DNA from: Azolla caroliniana
Taxonomy: Eukaryota; Polypodiophyta
Length of the DNA: 64,000 nucleotides
Direction of reading: 5' to 3'
Assembly: GCA_043228905.1 (NCBI GenBank)
Contig: JBHGNT010000010.1
Location: 806,001-870,000 of the forward strand
Shown here: positions 47,601 to 57,149 of the stretch, in pieces
Numbering within the stretch: the stretch's first letter is position 1
How the letters are laid out: the number at the start of each line of letters is the position of its first letter
Made by a program: the position numbers and the translations under genes
Notes under the pieces: model-generated
The model's input: only the letters and a program-made list of their open reading frames with translations
The model's database searches: none
What the model was told of the DNA's origin: nothing

Positions 47601-50600
47601 TCTTCTGATATACAGGAACAAACATTTCAATTGTGGTTTAAGATCTTTGACAGAGGTCCTGGAGATCTGCCATCTTCACTCCGAAAACAAGTAGATATTT
47701 CAGTGTCTTAATGTATCTCATTATGTTGATTGGTAGTCTTATTATGAATGAATTTTTAACTTATCCTCTATTAATTTCTGTTTTCTGCATCTCTTAGATG
47801 CTTGAGTGGTTGGACCATTTGCCTACTGAAATGGAAGGCTATATCAGACCAGGCTGTATTATACTTTCCATCTTCATATGCATGCCGGTTCATGCATGGG
47901 AAAAGGTAATGCTTTGAAAATCCAAGCAATATCCTTACTAGTAAAGAGATGTTGGTCACTTTATTGCTTGCTTATAAATAATCCAGAATATGGATAATTA
48001 ATAGAGAACTAGTTTACAGTTATGTAGAAATATTGAAGAGAAACTGCACAAACTCGTATGGAGCTCAGAAGGGGAATTTTTGCGTAAAGGCCAAGTGTTG
48101 GTGCAGTTAGGGGATGCTAGTGCTCTCATTGTTGATGGTAGGTGATTCATATTTGGGAAAACTAAGTCTTTGCAGCATTCAACTAACCTGTCTGTGCTAT
48201 AACACAGGAAAAGTGATGCGGAACACAATTCCAAGGGTTATGCAAAGGCCAAATTTGACTCTGGTACGACCCTTCGCTGTAATTGTTGGGGAAAAAGTAG
48301 ATCTGACCCTGAAAGGTTATGACCTGAAAAGCATGGGCACAAAGTAAGGAATGTCTCCTTGTGTTTATTCTGCATTGATTTCATTTACAATCATAATCAT
48401 GGATCTCGTTGATGCCAATGTCTTCTTGTGTTGCAAACTAACACTTCTTTTAAACTTTCAGAGTAATATGTTCGTATGAAGGAAAATGTATAGAGAGAGA
48501 AGTGGCTTTTACAACTACTTTGCAGCTCAAAAAACGAGAGAGAGAGGAAGATCAAGATTTAACTCCTTTAGAAACTGAAGAGCAGGATATTTCTTTTCAT
48601 GTGGGGCCTTTCAACAATCAAGGACATGGTTTCATCGAGGTAAGTGGATGGGCAGAAAGAAAATTCAATTATCTTCTTTAGAGAATTCCTTTCTAGAGAG
48701 AGAGAGAGAGAGTATATTAATGTCGAGTATAAATCAATCTTTGGGGCATATCAAACATACAGTGTTATCAATTGTCCAAACTACCCAACTGTTCATGGTC
48801 AAGTCATTTCGATGATTATAATTGTTGGGCTCATTTTCTACTCAGGTAGGAATTTGTCCAGGATTCTAGTTTTGGTTGCGAGATGTTAGATATTGATACT
48901 TTATCATGTGGAAGGACTGTGCTGAGGCCATGTTTGATGGATAGTGGTCATTTGTTGTGCACTCACAGCCCAGATCACATTGATGCTGGAAAATTTGGCA
49001 TTCCTTTATTAATTAGATATGTTAGGCATCAGCCACAGAGTGTCCAATGCTTTAGATCGGCCAGCACAGGGACAATTTTGGTTATTAAAGCAGAATGATT
49101 TTCACATTCGATTTGTTGAGAATCAATCTCAACTCGTGTGAACATGTGCTTATGAAGAAAAGCACAATCTGCGAAAAAGTGCGTGAGCACACTTTATTGT
49201 AATCCATCGTGTAGTTGTCAAGTGTAAATGTGGTCAAAGAATATCAAATATTCTTATGACATAATCATACTCGAGTGAATATTTTGATTGGATTCCACCA
49301 ACCACATTTAATGTGGCAGTCCCTTGAGGACTTGTATATATAACCCCCTTGGCCCATTGTGTTTAGTTGATGATCTTTAGTTTATTAATGTAGTTTTCTC
49401 TTCCATGCATAAGTTGTCATCCCCCTACCGTGTATTTTATTATTTCTGGCTATTTTCTGTGATTCCTTCTCTTGCTCACACATGCACTACGCTTCCACAT
49501 ACCCCAACTCTATGAGAGTTAGATTCTTTACACGATTGAGTAGGCTGATTTGGGATCAGGTTTTCTTACTGGCCCTGGATAAAAAAAGACATTGTAGATG
49601 TGTTATCTTCTTTTGGGGATCCATTAATCAATGTTACAATGTAAACAATATCTTCTCCACAATTATTTACATTATTATGATGCACTTGGAAGAGGTAGTG
49701 CTCAGAATGATAGACATATAGATTGGTACATTAATTCTCTGTAGATAGGTAGACATAATTTGGTATATTCATTTATTGTAGATAGATAGCTATAATAATT
49801 CACTGTACATGTAAGATTATCAGATCAGATATATTGTAATTTTTGTTTTCAAAATATCTCTAGCATAGGTTGATCCAAAATGGAGAGGTCTCTGAAGTGA
49901 GAGAAATACTTCTAATGGCAAGAGATAATGGCCTTTATCTGTCAATGACAAGGGTCGTGAGATTGTGGTCCATGAGGTTGGGGCCTACGTGCACGGAAAA
50001 TTGCTATTGCCCAATCTATTGCCTTTGCTATGTCCTAGTTGGGAACCCATTTTTATAGCCCTTGATTGACTTGTAGCATGAGGATTGATGGGGATAAAGA
50101 AATTTGTGATTGTTCTTTGTTGATGAGCGTGTGTGGTTGTACTGTTGTCCTTCCAACTCCACGTGTCTCTTGAATTCTAGCAAGAAAAGCCCCAAGTACC
50201 GTTGGTCTCATATTCCATTATCTTGCGTAGTGAAACAAAGCCTTACTTAAAGAGGCAATGGTATCTCCCTCTTATTTCATAAAACACTACAATGACAAAC
50301 ATAGTGTTCTTCAGATTCCGCTCATGATTAGACAATTGGCAAATTCTTTCTTCCAAAGGTATTTGTGCATATCTGCCTACTTCAATCTCTAACTAATCTG
50401 ATGAAGTTCGTGGTTGCTCTATCACACTACATAATGCATAGCATGGATGTACATCCATATAAAATGGCCTGATGATGAATCCATCCTCCAATGTGTGTAA
50501 AAAATGTCGTATAGTCGACCATCTGCATACTAAGTGATGGTTTGGGGCTGATGCATCGTACCTTGTTTTTTCAAGTTAATAATATCAATTCGAATCACTC

Positions 50601-53099
50601 TATTCTTCTCCACTATGGTCATGTTTAGATGGGGACAATCCAAAATATATTGTGATGGGGGTAGTACATTTACACTTATGCCATGTGCCTCGAACCATTG
50701 TCGCATTTCAGACCACCAATAATGAACATCTCCATGTTCAACAAGTTGTTTTGATGACATAAGTGCTAACCTTTAGTACCGTCATTTAGGGAGCTCCCAA
50801 AGCCATTGGATACAGGTCACTGATCAGGATAATGCCTCGATGATTACAAGGGCTACTCCCATCTTTGCTCGGATTATATCATGGGGCACCAATGTTTTGC
50901 TCTCTATAATGTGGGCAATCATTGAGTCTAAAGGTTTCTCGAAATCTTTCCAGTTATTTGCCTTGTTAAGACTCAGTTCCCACGTTTCTACTCCATAGAG
51001 AAGAGTTGGTGTCATAAGTGTATCAAATAGCCACAGTTTAGTTCATGGCTCTTGGAATTGCAAATGTGCACATTGTCTTTCAAGAGCATCAAGGGTTGCA
51101 TATCCATGAGAAAGTCGGGCTCAAGCAGCCTCCATGAGGAGAACCTAGGCCTCGTGAATGTTACTTCTAGGTATGTGTAGAAGCATGTTTCTCTGCCAAG
51201 AAGAATTCTGGTTCTGATCTTGTTGCGCAAGCTTGAGTGGTGTTGAACACCATCACTTTAGTTTTATCCATGTTTGCGGACAAACCTTTGTCTGTACAAA
51301 ATACTTTTAAGGCGTTTAGATGTCTTAGTAGTTCCTTGAGAAAGTCGTGGATTAGCACAATATCATCAGCATATAGTAATATTTTGTATGGCGATACCTT
51401 CTAGGCATGCTCTCGAACCACCCCAAATCTCTCTATGTAATCTGATACCTCATCTCTATAGGGACTGAAGAGAGTGGGAGATAGTGGGCATCCTTGTTTT
51501 ACTCCAATTGTGCTAGCCACAACCCCTGACAAACCATTGGAGAGCACACTTTTCCCAACACAGACTCATATAGGCATAGATTCCCCATTGCATATCTATA
51601 GGGACACCAAGGACTTCTAGCTGTTGCATAAGCCAAGCATGCGGTAGAGAGTCAAAGGCTTTTCAGAAATCCAGAAAGCAACAATAAATCCTCTTATTAT
51701 GGGCTCTACCCTCCTTGATAAGGGCTTGGAGGGTCAATATGTGATCCAAAGTTGTGAACCGCTTTCGAAAGCCTGCCGGTCCAGCTGAATGGCAGCTATT
51801 TCACTCTGACCATATACTCAATTCTGATTCTAGGATTGAGCCATATAGTTTAGCCAAGTAATGGCCAATCATGATTTTCCTATGGTTGTTTAGCATCATG
51901 GCGTGTCCACTCTTGAGGATTGGCGCAATGGTATGTTCTGTCCATCTAGTAGGGAAACCTTCACACATCACTTTATTAAATATGCGTGCTAGCAATGGGA
52001 GCAAGATGTCACAGGCATAGATAGGGATCGACAACGGTTCGGTTTAGGCTTATCCAAGCCAAACTGGTTAAGCCTAAATCGTTTTAGGGTTCTCAAACCT
52101 AAACCAAACCAAACCAAACTTAGCCTAAACCGGTTTGGGAAACGACTTGTCAAATGGTTTGGAAACCTCTCTCTCTCTCTCACGATTCACTATGTAGCAT
52201 AGGTGTTCGTCAGCTATATCGTTCGTTTTCCTACGTTGCAAAACAAACACGAATGATATTCAAATATTCATGTGTGTTTTTTTCCCTCTTTTTCCCCTTT
52301 TTCCCCTTTTTCCCCCATTTCCTCTGCACATCAACGCTACGCTCTCCTCTCCTCTCCCATCTAACCTTGAACAATCTGCTGCTTGAACCTTGAGCTTGCA
52401 TCGTGCACACTAGTCACTAGTGAGTCAGTGACTACACATCTTCTCCCGGCCATTAATTTCTGCATACCAACGAGATTCACGTATGTTTAGGGTTAATAAT
52501 AGGGTTTAAAGTTGTTTAAACTTTAGGTCATAGTATGTACTATGTAATATGTGCTATGTAGTACAGAAATTTTTGTAATTGTTTTGTAATAATTTCTGTA
52601 TTTTTTTTGTAATTTTTGTAATTGTTTTGTAATTTCTGTAATTTCGTTGTAATTTTTGTAATTTTTTTTAAATTTCTGTGTGTTCTGTAATTTCTGCAAT
52701 TTCGTTGTAATTTCTTTATAATTTTTGTAATTTATATCATTTCTTTAATTTCTTTGTTATTAGAATTTACGAAAAAAAGCATATTGTTATGTAATAAGAA
52801 GGTAATGTGTTTTTTTTTCCAAATTTTAAAAAATTGTTTACCTTGAAAAAATATTTATCTTATAGTAGATAATTTACCCAAATCATTCTTCGAGGGTGTT
52901 TACCATTCTCGAACACGAATGCACGAATGGTACGTATGGTTCATACTATGCTATGTAGAATACAAGCTCCTTGATTTTTGGAAAAAAGAAGAAGAATACA
53001 GGCTCCTTGCCTCCCTCCCTCCCTCTCTCTCTCTCTCTCTCCCTCCCTCTCTCTCACGTTTGTGTAGTCTCTCTCCCTCTCTCTCTCTCATCTGTATAG

Positions 53100-53134
<35 letters not shown>

Positions 53135-54555
53135 GTTTGTGTAGTCTCCCTCCCTCTCTCTCTCTCTCAAGTTTCTAAACGGCTTAACCGGTTTGAGCAG
53201 GTTTGGCGAGGCTAGCCTCCCTCCTTTGTGTAGCCTCGCCAAACCGGTTAAGCCGTGTAGAAACTTGAGATAGAGAGAGAGAGAGAGGGAGGGAGACTAC
53301 AAAGACGAGGTTTGGCGAGGCTCAAGCCGAGCTGAGCTCAAACTGTTAACCAATGCCTTAAGCAGCTCAGCCATACCTCCGGTTGGGATGGGGGATTCAT
53401 CAAGCCCCCATCCCGAAGTAAGTGCGTGCGTGCGTGCGTGCCTACTTGGGCCAGCATGCACCTATTCTTTCTTTCTTTATCATCTTTATTTCCCAGATCT
53501 ACAAGGGTATCCCTCTTCTCACCTGCATCTTATTTTTTGGGTTAAGGCAGGCTAAAGCCTAAGCTGACCCTCTAAGCCGGTTTAGCCAAACGGTTTAGGC
53601 TTGAGCCGAGCCGTTGCTGGTTCCAATGATCGGTTACAATTTAGGAAGGTCAAGATCATGATGGATTGGTAGATGAGCACTTGATCTATGCCTAGGGATC
53701 TTACATTGTGGGGTTAAAAAGGTGGATTCATGTGGTCTTGAACCATGTTGGTGGGGGCTGCCCAGGGATATCATATAGTACCTTTGCATATTCATGCCAT
53801 ACCTGAGGTGAGGTCATTTGTGTGGTAGGTTACCTCATTAAACATTTTCCATGCTCTTTTACTCTTTTATCATTGGAACAAGTGATACCAACTATTTTGT
53901 ATGACTCTACCAAGTTTGGGTGCATTGCCTGTTTTGTGGGGAAAGGCATTTGTGGCTGATTTATACAATGACTTTGACAATCCTTGTGTACTTCATCTAG
54001 GGGTGTAACTGATCCAAATCTAACATTCCATACTCCAACTATACACGTCAATTGTCTCTCGAATAAATTGGTATTAAACCAGTTCACTCTCATTCTTAGC
54101 ATATACATCCCTTGTGCATCCATCTTGACCTGAGCATAGATATGCATGATCTGCTGCGAAGGTAATTGATCTATCAGATATAGTGAACTCTGTTATTTGA
54201 GGTATAAGAGGTGGAGATCCCATCAGGTAATCGACTGTGCTGGCACCACCTTTTGGGTTCCAACATGCCGAACCATCTGATCTGAGCAATTGTGGCAATC
54301 CATTATATATCTCAAATCCGTCACTTCCCAAGGCTAGAAAATGTTTGCCATATTCCGTTACTTCACACATATCTTGAGCTTGTCTCTTTAGATCAACCTC
54401 TTCTGCCAAAATATTAATGTCTTTTTTTAAGAGGCTAAAATGGTCTTTAAGACCAAACCATAGACTTCGTCTTCAACTAAAATAATGGTAACTAGGTAAA
54501 TAAAATAAAACATGACTTAAGAATCTCGTTATCGATACATGTAAGATTCTCAGGT

Positions 54556-54606
<51 letters not shown>

Positions 54607-56098
54607 CAAATGGGTGTAGCTCAGTTAAGGTTGCCCAATGGAGTCCAGGAGGTCATGGGTTCAACCCCTACACTCCTCAGTGGCATTTAGTAAACTAAGA
54701 GATATGTATGTGAGTAATAGAGATATGAGAAAAACTGGGTTTTGAACCCAAGATGTGGTGCTAGTAGTGTAACAACTTCCAACTAGGGTAAGCTAATTAC
54801 CATAGAGAGATGAATAGATAGCTAGATAGATTCTTATCGTCTTCGTAGGTCAAATATGACCTATGAGAGAGAGTTCTTCGGATTATTTTAAATATGTGTA
54901 TTTTGTTGATTAGGTGGAAGGGCAACTGGTAAAAGGAAACAATTTTCCCATTATTGTTGCAGACAAGACAGTTTGTGATGATGTTGGCATATTAGAGGAA
55001 GAATTCACGAGAAATCTTGGTAATGGTGTTATGGGAGGACCCAACAAAGCAGCAGCTGATATTACTCACTTTTTATACGAGTTTGGTTGGCTTTTACACC
55101 GAAATAAATGGAAGTTACATTACATGGATTCAGGACTACACAACTTTTCGTCGGAGAGATACCAATGGTTGTTACGGTTTTCTGTGGAACGAGGCTATTG
55201 TGCTATAGTAAAGAATATCTTGGATATTCTTTTCTGTACAAACCATGAGTCGACAGAGCATGTAAATGCAAAGGCCCATAAGATTCTATCTGAAACTAAC
55301 CTACTGCATATTGCTGTTAAAAATAACTCAAGGAACATGGTGGAATGCCTGCTGGCATATAATTCTACAACCTCTGTTCCTGATGATCAACAAAGATATA
55401 TTTTCAGGCCTGATACACCCAGCCATGGTGGACTCACCCCTCTTCATGTTGCAGCTAGCATGCATTCTGGTGATGAAGTTCTTGATGCACTCACAAACAC
55501 TCCAGAAGAGGTATGTCGATCTTGTAATCTTGCTCAAAGTGATTTTATGTTGCTATAACTGATTGTGGTAGTTTTTTAACTTGCTAGAATTGATTGTGGT
55601 CTCACTTGAATGAATGCTAAATTTGTTGTACCAATGCAGCTCTGGGCAAAAGCATGGACAAGTGCAAAAGATTGTGGTGGGCAGACTCCTTTGATGTATG
55701 CATTAGCCGCAGGCCGTAAGAACTCTATAAAATTGATCCAACAAAAGCTGGGAAATAGAGAATGTAAACGAAAAGAAGAAACTGAAAGAGCCCCACAACA
55801 TGTAGCCCTGAATGTTGATGGAGATAACAACATAAACTCATCTTCACCAAGGAGTACATTATTCACCAATAAAATACATGCATATACTTGCAGAGGCAGA
55901 GACCTACTTCTAACGCAAAACCTTCCTCTTCGGATTCGTGGTTTAAATACTGGATCCTTGTATCGCCCCTTCATGTTGTCGATGCTTACCGTTGCAGCTG
56001 TGTGTGTATGCGTAGGTGTACTGATGAAGGGCCCTCCGAGTGTTAACTTTGTCCCAGGTCCATTTGTATGGGAATCCATTAGGTACGGTCCCAAGTAA
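44666..56098 (+). CDS. SPL: SBP-box transcription factor with ankyrin repeats (SPL1/SPL12/SPL14 group)
   Basis: Plant-specific factor binding GTAC-core DNA. Ten exons in consistent phase: 44666-45345, 45651-45823, 46287-47035, 47616-47690, 47798-47905, 48020-48137, 48208-48343, 48462-48639, 54914-55510 and 55640-56098, giving about 1090 residues. The SBP domain (about 180-255) has both zinc sites ([31 protein letters not shown]) and the basic [14 protein letters not shown] nuclear signal. It is split by the family's conserved intron after CSR. The middle region has [13 protein letters not shown], then ankyrin repeats ([46 protein letters not shown]). A hydrophobic segment lies at about 1049-1067, before WESIRYGPK. 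This is the large, normally miR156-free class, and I saw no miR156 site. ATG 44666 is the first in frame after a stop, but an upstream coding exon is possible. Confidence 0.92.
47231..47536. mobile_element. Foldback MITE in SPL intron 3
   Basis: A ~306-bp element that is almost wholly an inverted repeat. Arms of about 140 bp (from TTACGGGCCTGACC on the left to the matching complement on the right) are nearly identical, with a short central loop around 47380-47395. It is flanked by TGACCTG (47224-47230 and 47537-47543), a candidate 7-bp target duplication. It has no coding capacity and lies in the intron between exons 3 and 4. Confidence 0.85.
49114..49532 (+). mobile_element. Solo LTR of the copia family
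   Basis: 419 bp beginning TGTTGAGAATC and ending GATTCTTTACA. These are the same termini as the LTRs of the copia element at 18-22 kb. It is flanked by exact 5-bp repeats CGATT (49109-49113, 49533-49537). A TATA-like TGTATATATAAC lies at about 49334, as expected for the U3 promoter. No internal element sequence adjoins it, so it is the product of LTR-LTR recombination. Confidence 0.9.
49803..49985 (+). repeat. Dispersed repeat, copy 1
   Basis: Matches the reverse complement of 34528-34680. The first part (ACATGTAAGATT) also recurs at 54536-54552. In both long copies it lies downstream of LINE sequence and antisense to it. Family not recognised. Confidence 0.6.
52560..52760. repeat. 'TGTAATTT' low-complexity tandem region
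   Basis: Irregular repetition of tgtaattt, with versions 'ttgtaatttctgtaatttcg'. No coding content. Confidence 0.75.
53000..53171. repeat. (CT)n/(CCCTCT)n pyrimidine tracts
   Basis: Several CT-rich blocks are interspersed with 'tttgtgtagtctc'-type spacers. They form a higher-order repeat of roughly 50 bp. Confidence 0.85.
53130..53311. repeat. ~180-bp imperfect palindrome
   Basis: Arms of about 80 bp (53130-53215 and 53229-53311) are reverse complements, apart from a short 8-10 base insertion in the left arm and minor changes. They pair CTCTC with GAGAG and 'cggcttaaccggttt' with its complement. The spacer is about 13 bp. It sits in the middle of the TIR-type insertion. Confidence 0.85.
54553..54606. 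repeat. (TG)n(AG)n compound microsatellite
   Basis: Same TG-to-AG structure as in the germin leader and the copia LTRs, immediately before the SINE-like head. Confidence 0.9.
54612..54680 (+). mobile_element. SINE-like tRNA-derived head
   Basis: A box A match (TAGCTCAGTTAAGG, 54617-54630) and a box B match (GGGTTCAACCCC, 54657-54668) are spaced about 30 bp apart, as in Pol III tRNA-type promoters. A full cloverleaf does not form with standard numbering, so it is a tRNA-derived SINE head rather than a tRNA gene. Confidence 0.45.
54735..54797 (-). mobile_element. Second SINE-like head, opposite orientation
   Basis: On the minus strand TAGCTTACCCTAGTTGGAAG (box A-like) is followed by TGGGTTCAAAACCCAG (box B-like, 54735-54750). 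It faces the plus-strand head about 55 bp away. Weak evidence alone; the pairing raises it. Confidence 0.35.
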
Positions 56099-57149
56099 GA
56101 AATTAGTTTCATCCAAAAGGAATATCCTTATGTTGGGCACTTCTGAGCTTGTATGTGCTCTCGTACTATGCTCTCCGCAATTGTTGTTGGACAATATAGG
56201 TGGGTGGGCGTGTATTTTGTTTCAAAATGTACTTCTCTATTTTTCCCACCTCACCAACTTCATATCACGGAGAGAACAAATTATTACCTCGACGAATAAA
56301 CTCAACGGTGTTTTAAGGCAAATGAATGCTCGATAAACACTTGACGTTAAGTCAAGTAGGTTCAAATAATGTATTATTTTACGACTTATTCTCAAGGGAC
56401 ATTTGTTGTTATGTTCCTACTTATGCAGAGGGAGAATACCTACAAATGTATGATGGGTCAATGTTGGCTTTAAGCATATGTAATGCGACATGGTCACCAT
56501 TGGTTATGTTATTGCTATCTATAGGTGTAAAATGAGTTCAATGGTCATGCTAAGAGTCTTTTCATGTAATTAGTATAATAAATAGATGAGTACTATAAAA
56601 TGAACACTTGGCTCAACACTTCATCGTTTTGTGCAAAACCAGACTCGGCAAGGGCAATTAGGACGCTCTTAATACAAAACCTTGGGATTGGACAATAACT
56701 AAAACATGTTTGTATGTTTTGAAAGGGTTTCCTAGAGTCTAGAAGTTTCATCAAACTCTAATTTAGAAGGTCATGTTGCATGATCTATGAGCTTATGCAT
56801 TAGCTCAATTAATCCTAGCAACTTGTTGCATGAACAAAATCAACATATAAAAGAAAAACTTGAATATTGAAAGAACTAGTGACCCATACATTGCCTACTA
56901 TAATTCAATGCGACCTTTTTGCACTTGCACATGCATTATGATAGTGCAATTTTTTCCCCATTTATATCATGTGTAACAAGCTTTTACCAAAGTAATTGGC
57001 TAGATGAATGGCCTATCCCATTAGTTAATGAAATGAGATTCAAATTTCAAATTTAGCTATATTAAGTGAGCCTAAAAATATTGAGAATTATGTTCGTCTT
57101 TTGGGCATTGATTTAATCGAACGGAACAACCATTCGTCTACAAAACTCT
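56099..57149. other. SPL 3' flank, nothing further recognised
   Basis: The first several hundred bases should be SPL 3'UTR. The rest is AT-rich without a coding frame I can identify. Confidence 0.4.

Larger units (their letters stand above)
52025..53640. mobile_element. Putative TIR-type insertion inside the LINE
   Basis: LINE coding similarity stops near 53640 and resumes near 52030. The insert's ends are imperfect inverted repeats: GGGATCGACAACGGTTCGG on the left and the complement of GGAACCAGCAACGGCTCGG on the right. AACCGGTTTAGGC-like words are repeated subterminally. The interior has (CT)n tracts and a palindrome but no transposase. The ends are hAT-like, but I found no clear 8-bp target duplication, so the family is uncertain. 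Confidence 0.5.
50200..54410 (-). mobile_element. Degraded LINE copy in SPL intron 8 (with internal insertion)
   Basis: Reading down the minus strand there is an endonuclease end ([32 protein letters not shown]; 54410-54080) and a linker ([19 protein letters not shown], about 53780). After an insertion comes RT ([40 protein letters not shown]; 52030-51800), then [19 protein letters not shown] (about 51640) and [10 protein letters not shown] (about 51490). [15 protein letters not shown] (51370), [14 protein letters not shown] (51010) and a last Cys/His motif (EEHYVCHC, about 50310) follow. Every block matches the LINE at 57-61 kb in order. Many stops and frameshifts make it inactive. Confidence 0.82.
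48640..54913 (+). other. 6.3-kb SPL intron 8 filled with mobile elements
   Basis: Donor GTAAGT after ..FIE and acceptor TAG before VEG.. join in phase 0, so the intervening 6.27 kb is one intron. In order it contains unassigned sequence, a solo LTR, a dispersed repeat, a minus-strand LINE split by a TIR-like insertion, a microsatellite and two SINE-like heads. I found no exon of known SPL sequence inside it. Confidence 0.85.

Noticed and set aside
48883-49098. Extra SPL exon in intron 8
   Set aside because: The frame does not match SPL proteins, and exons 8 and 9 join in phase without it.
52010-53650. A defined 8-bp target duplication for the insertion inside the LINE
   Set aside because: I compared the flanks of the inverted ends and found no matching 8-mer, so the boundaries stay approximate.
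54612-54680. A functional tRNA gene
   Set aside because: Box A and box B fit, but acceptor and T stems do not pair under standard tRNA numbering. A SINE-like head is a better reading.
44666-56098. A miR156 target site in SPL
   Set aside because: No sequence resembling the usual target was seen in the exons, consistent with the large ankyrin-type SPL class.
55576-56112. 178-residue minus-strand frame opposite the last SPL exon
   Set aside because: It is antisense to a clearly conserved SPL exon and resembles no known protein.
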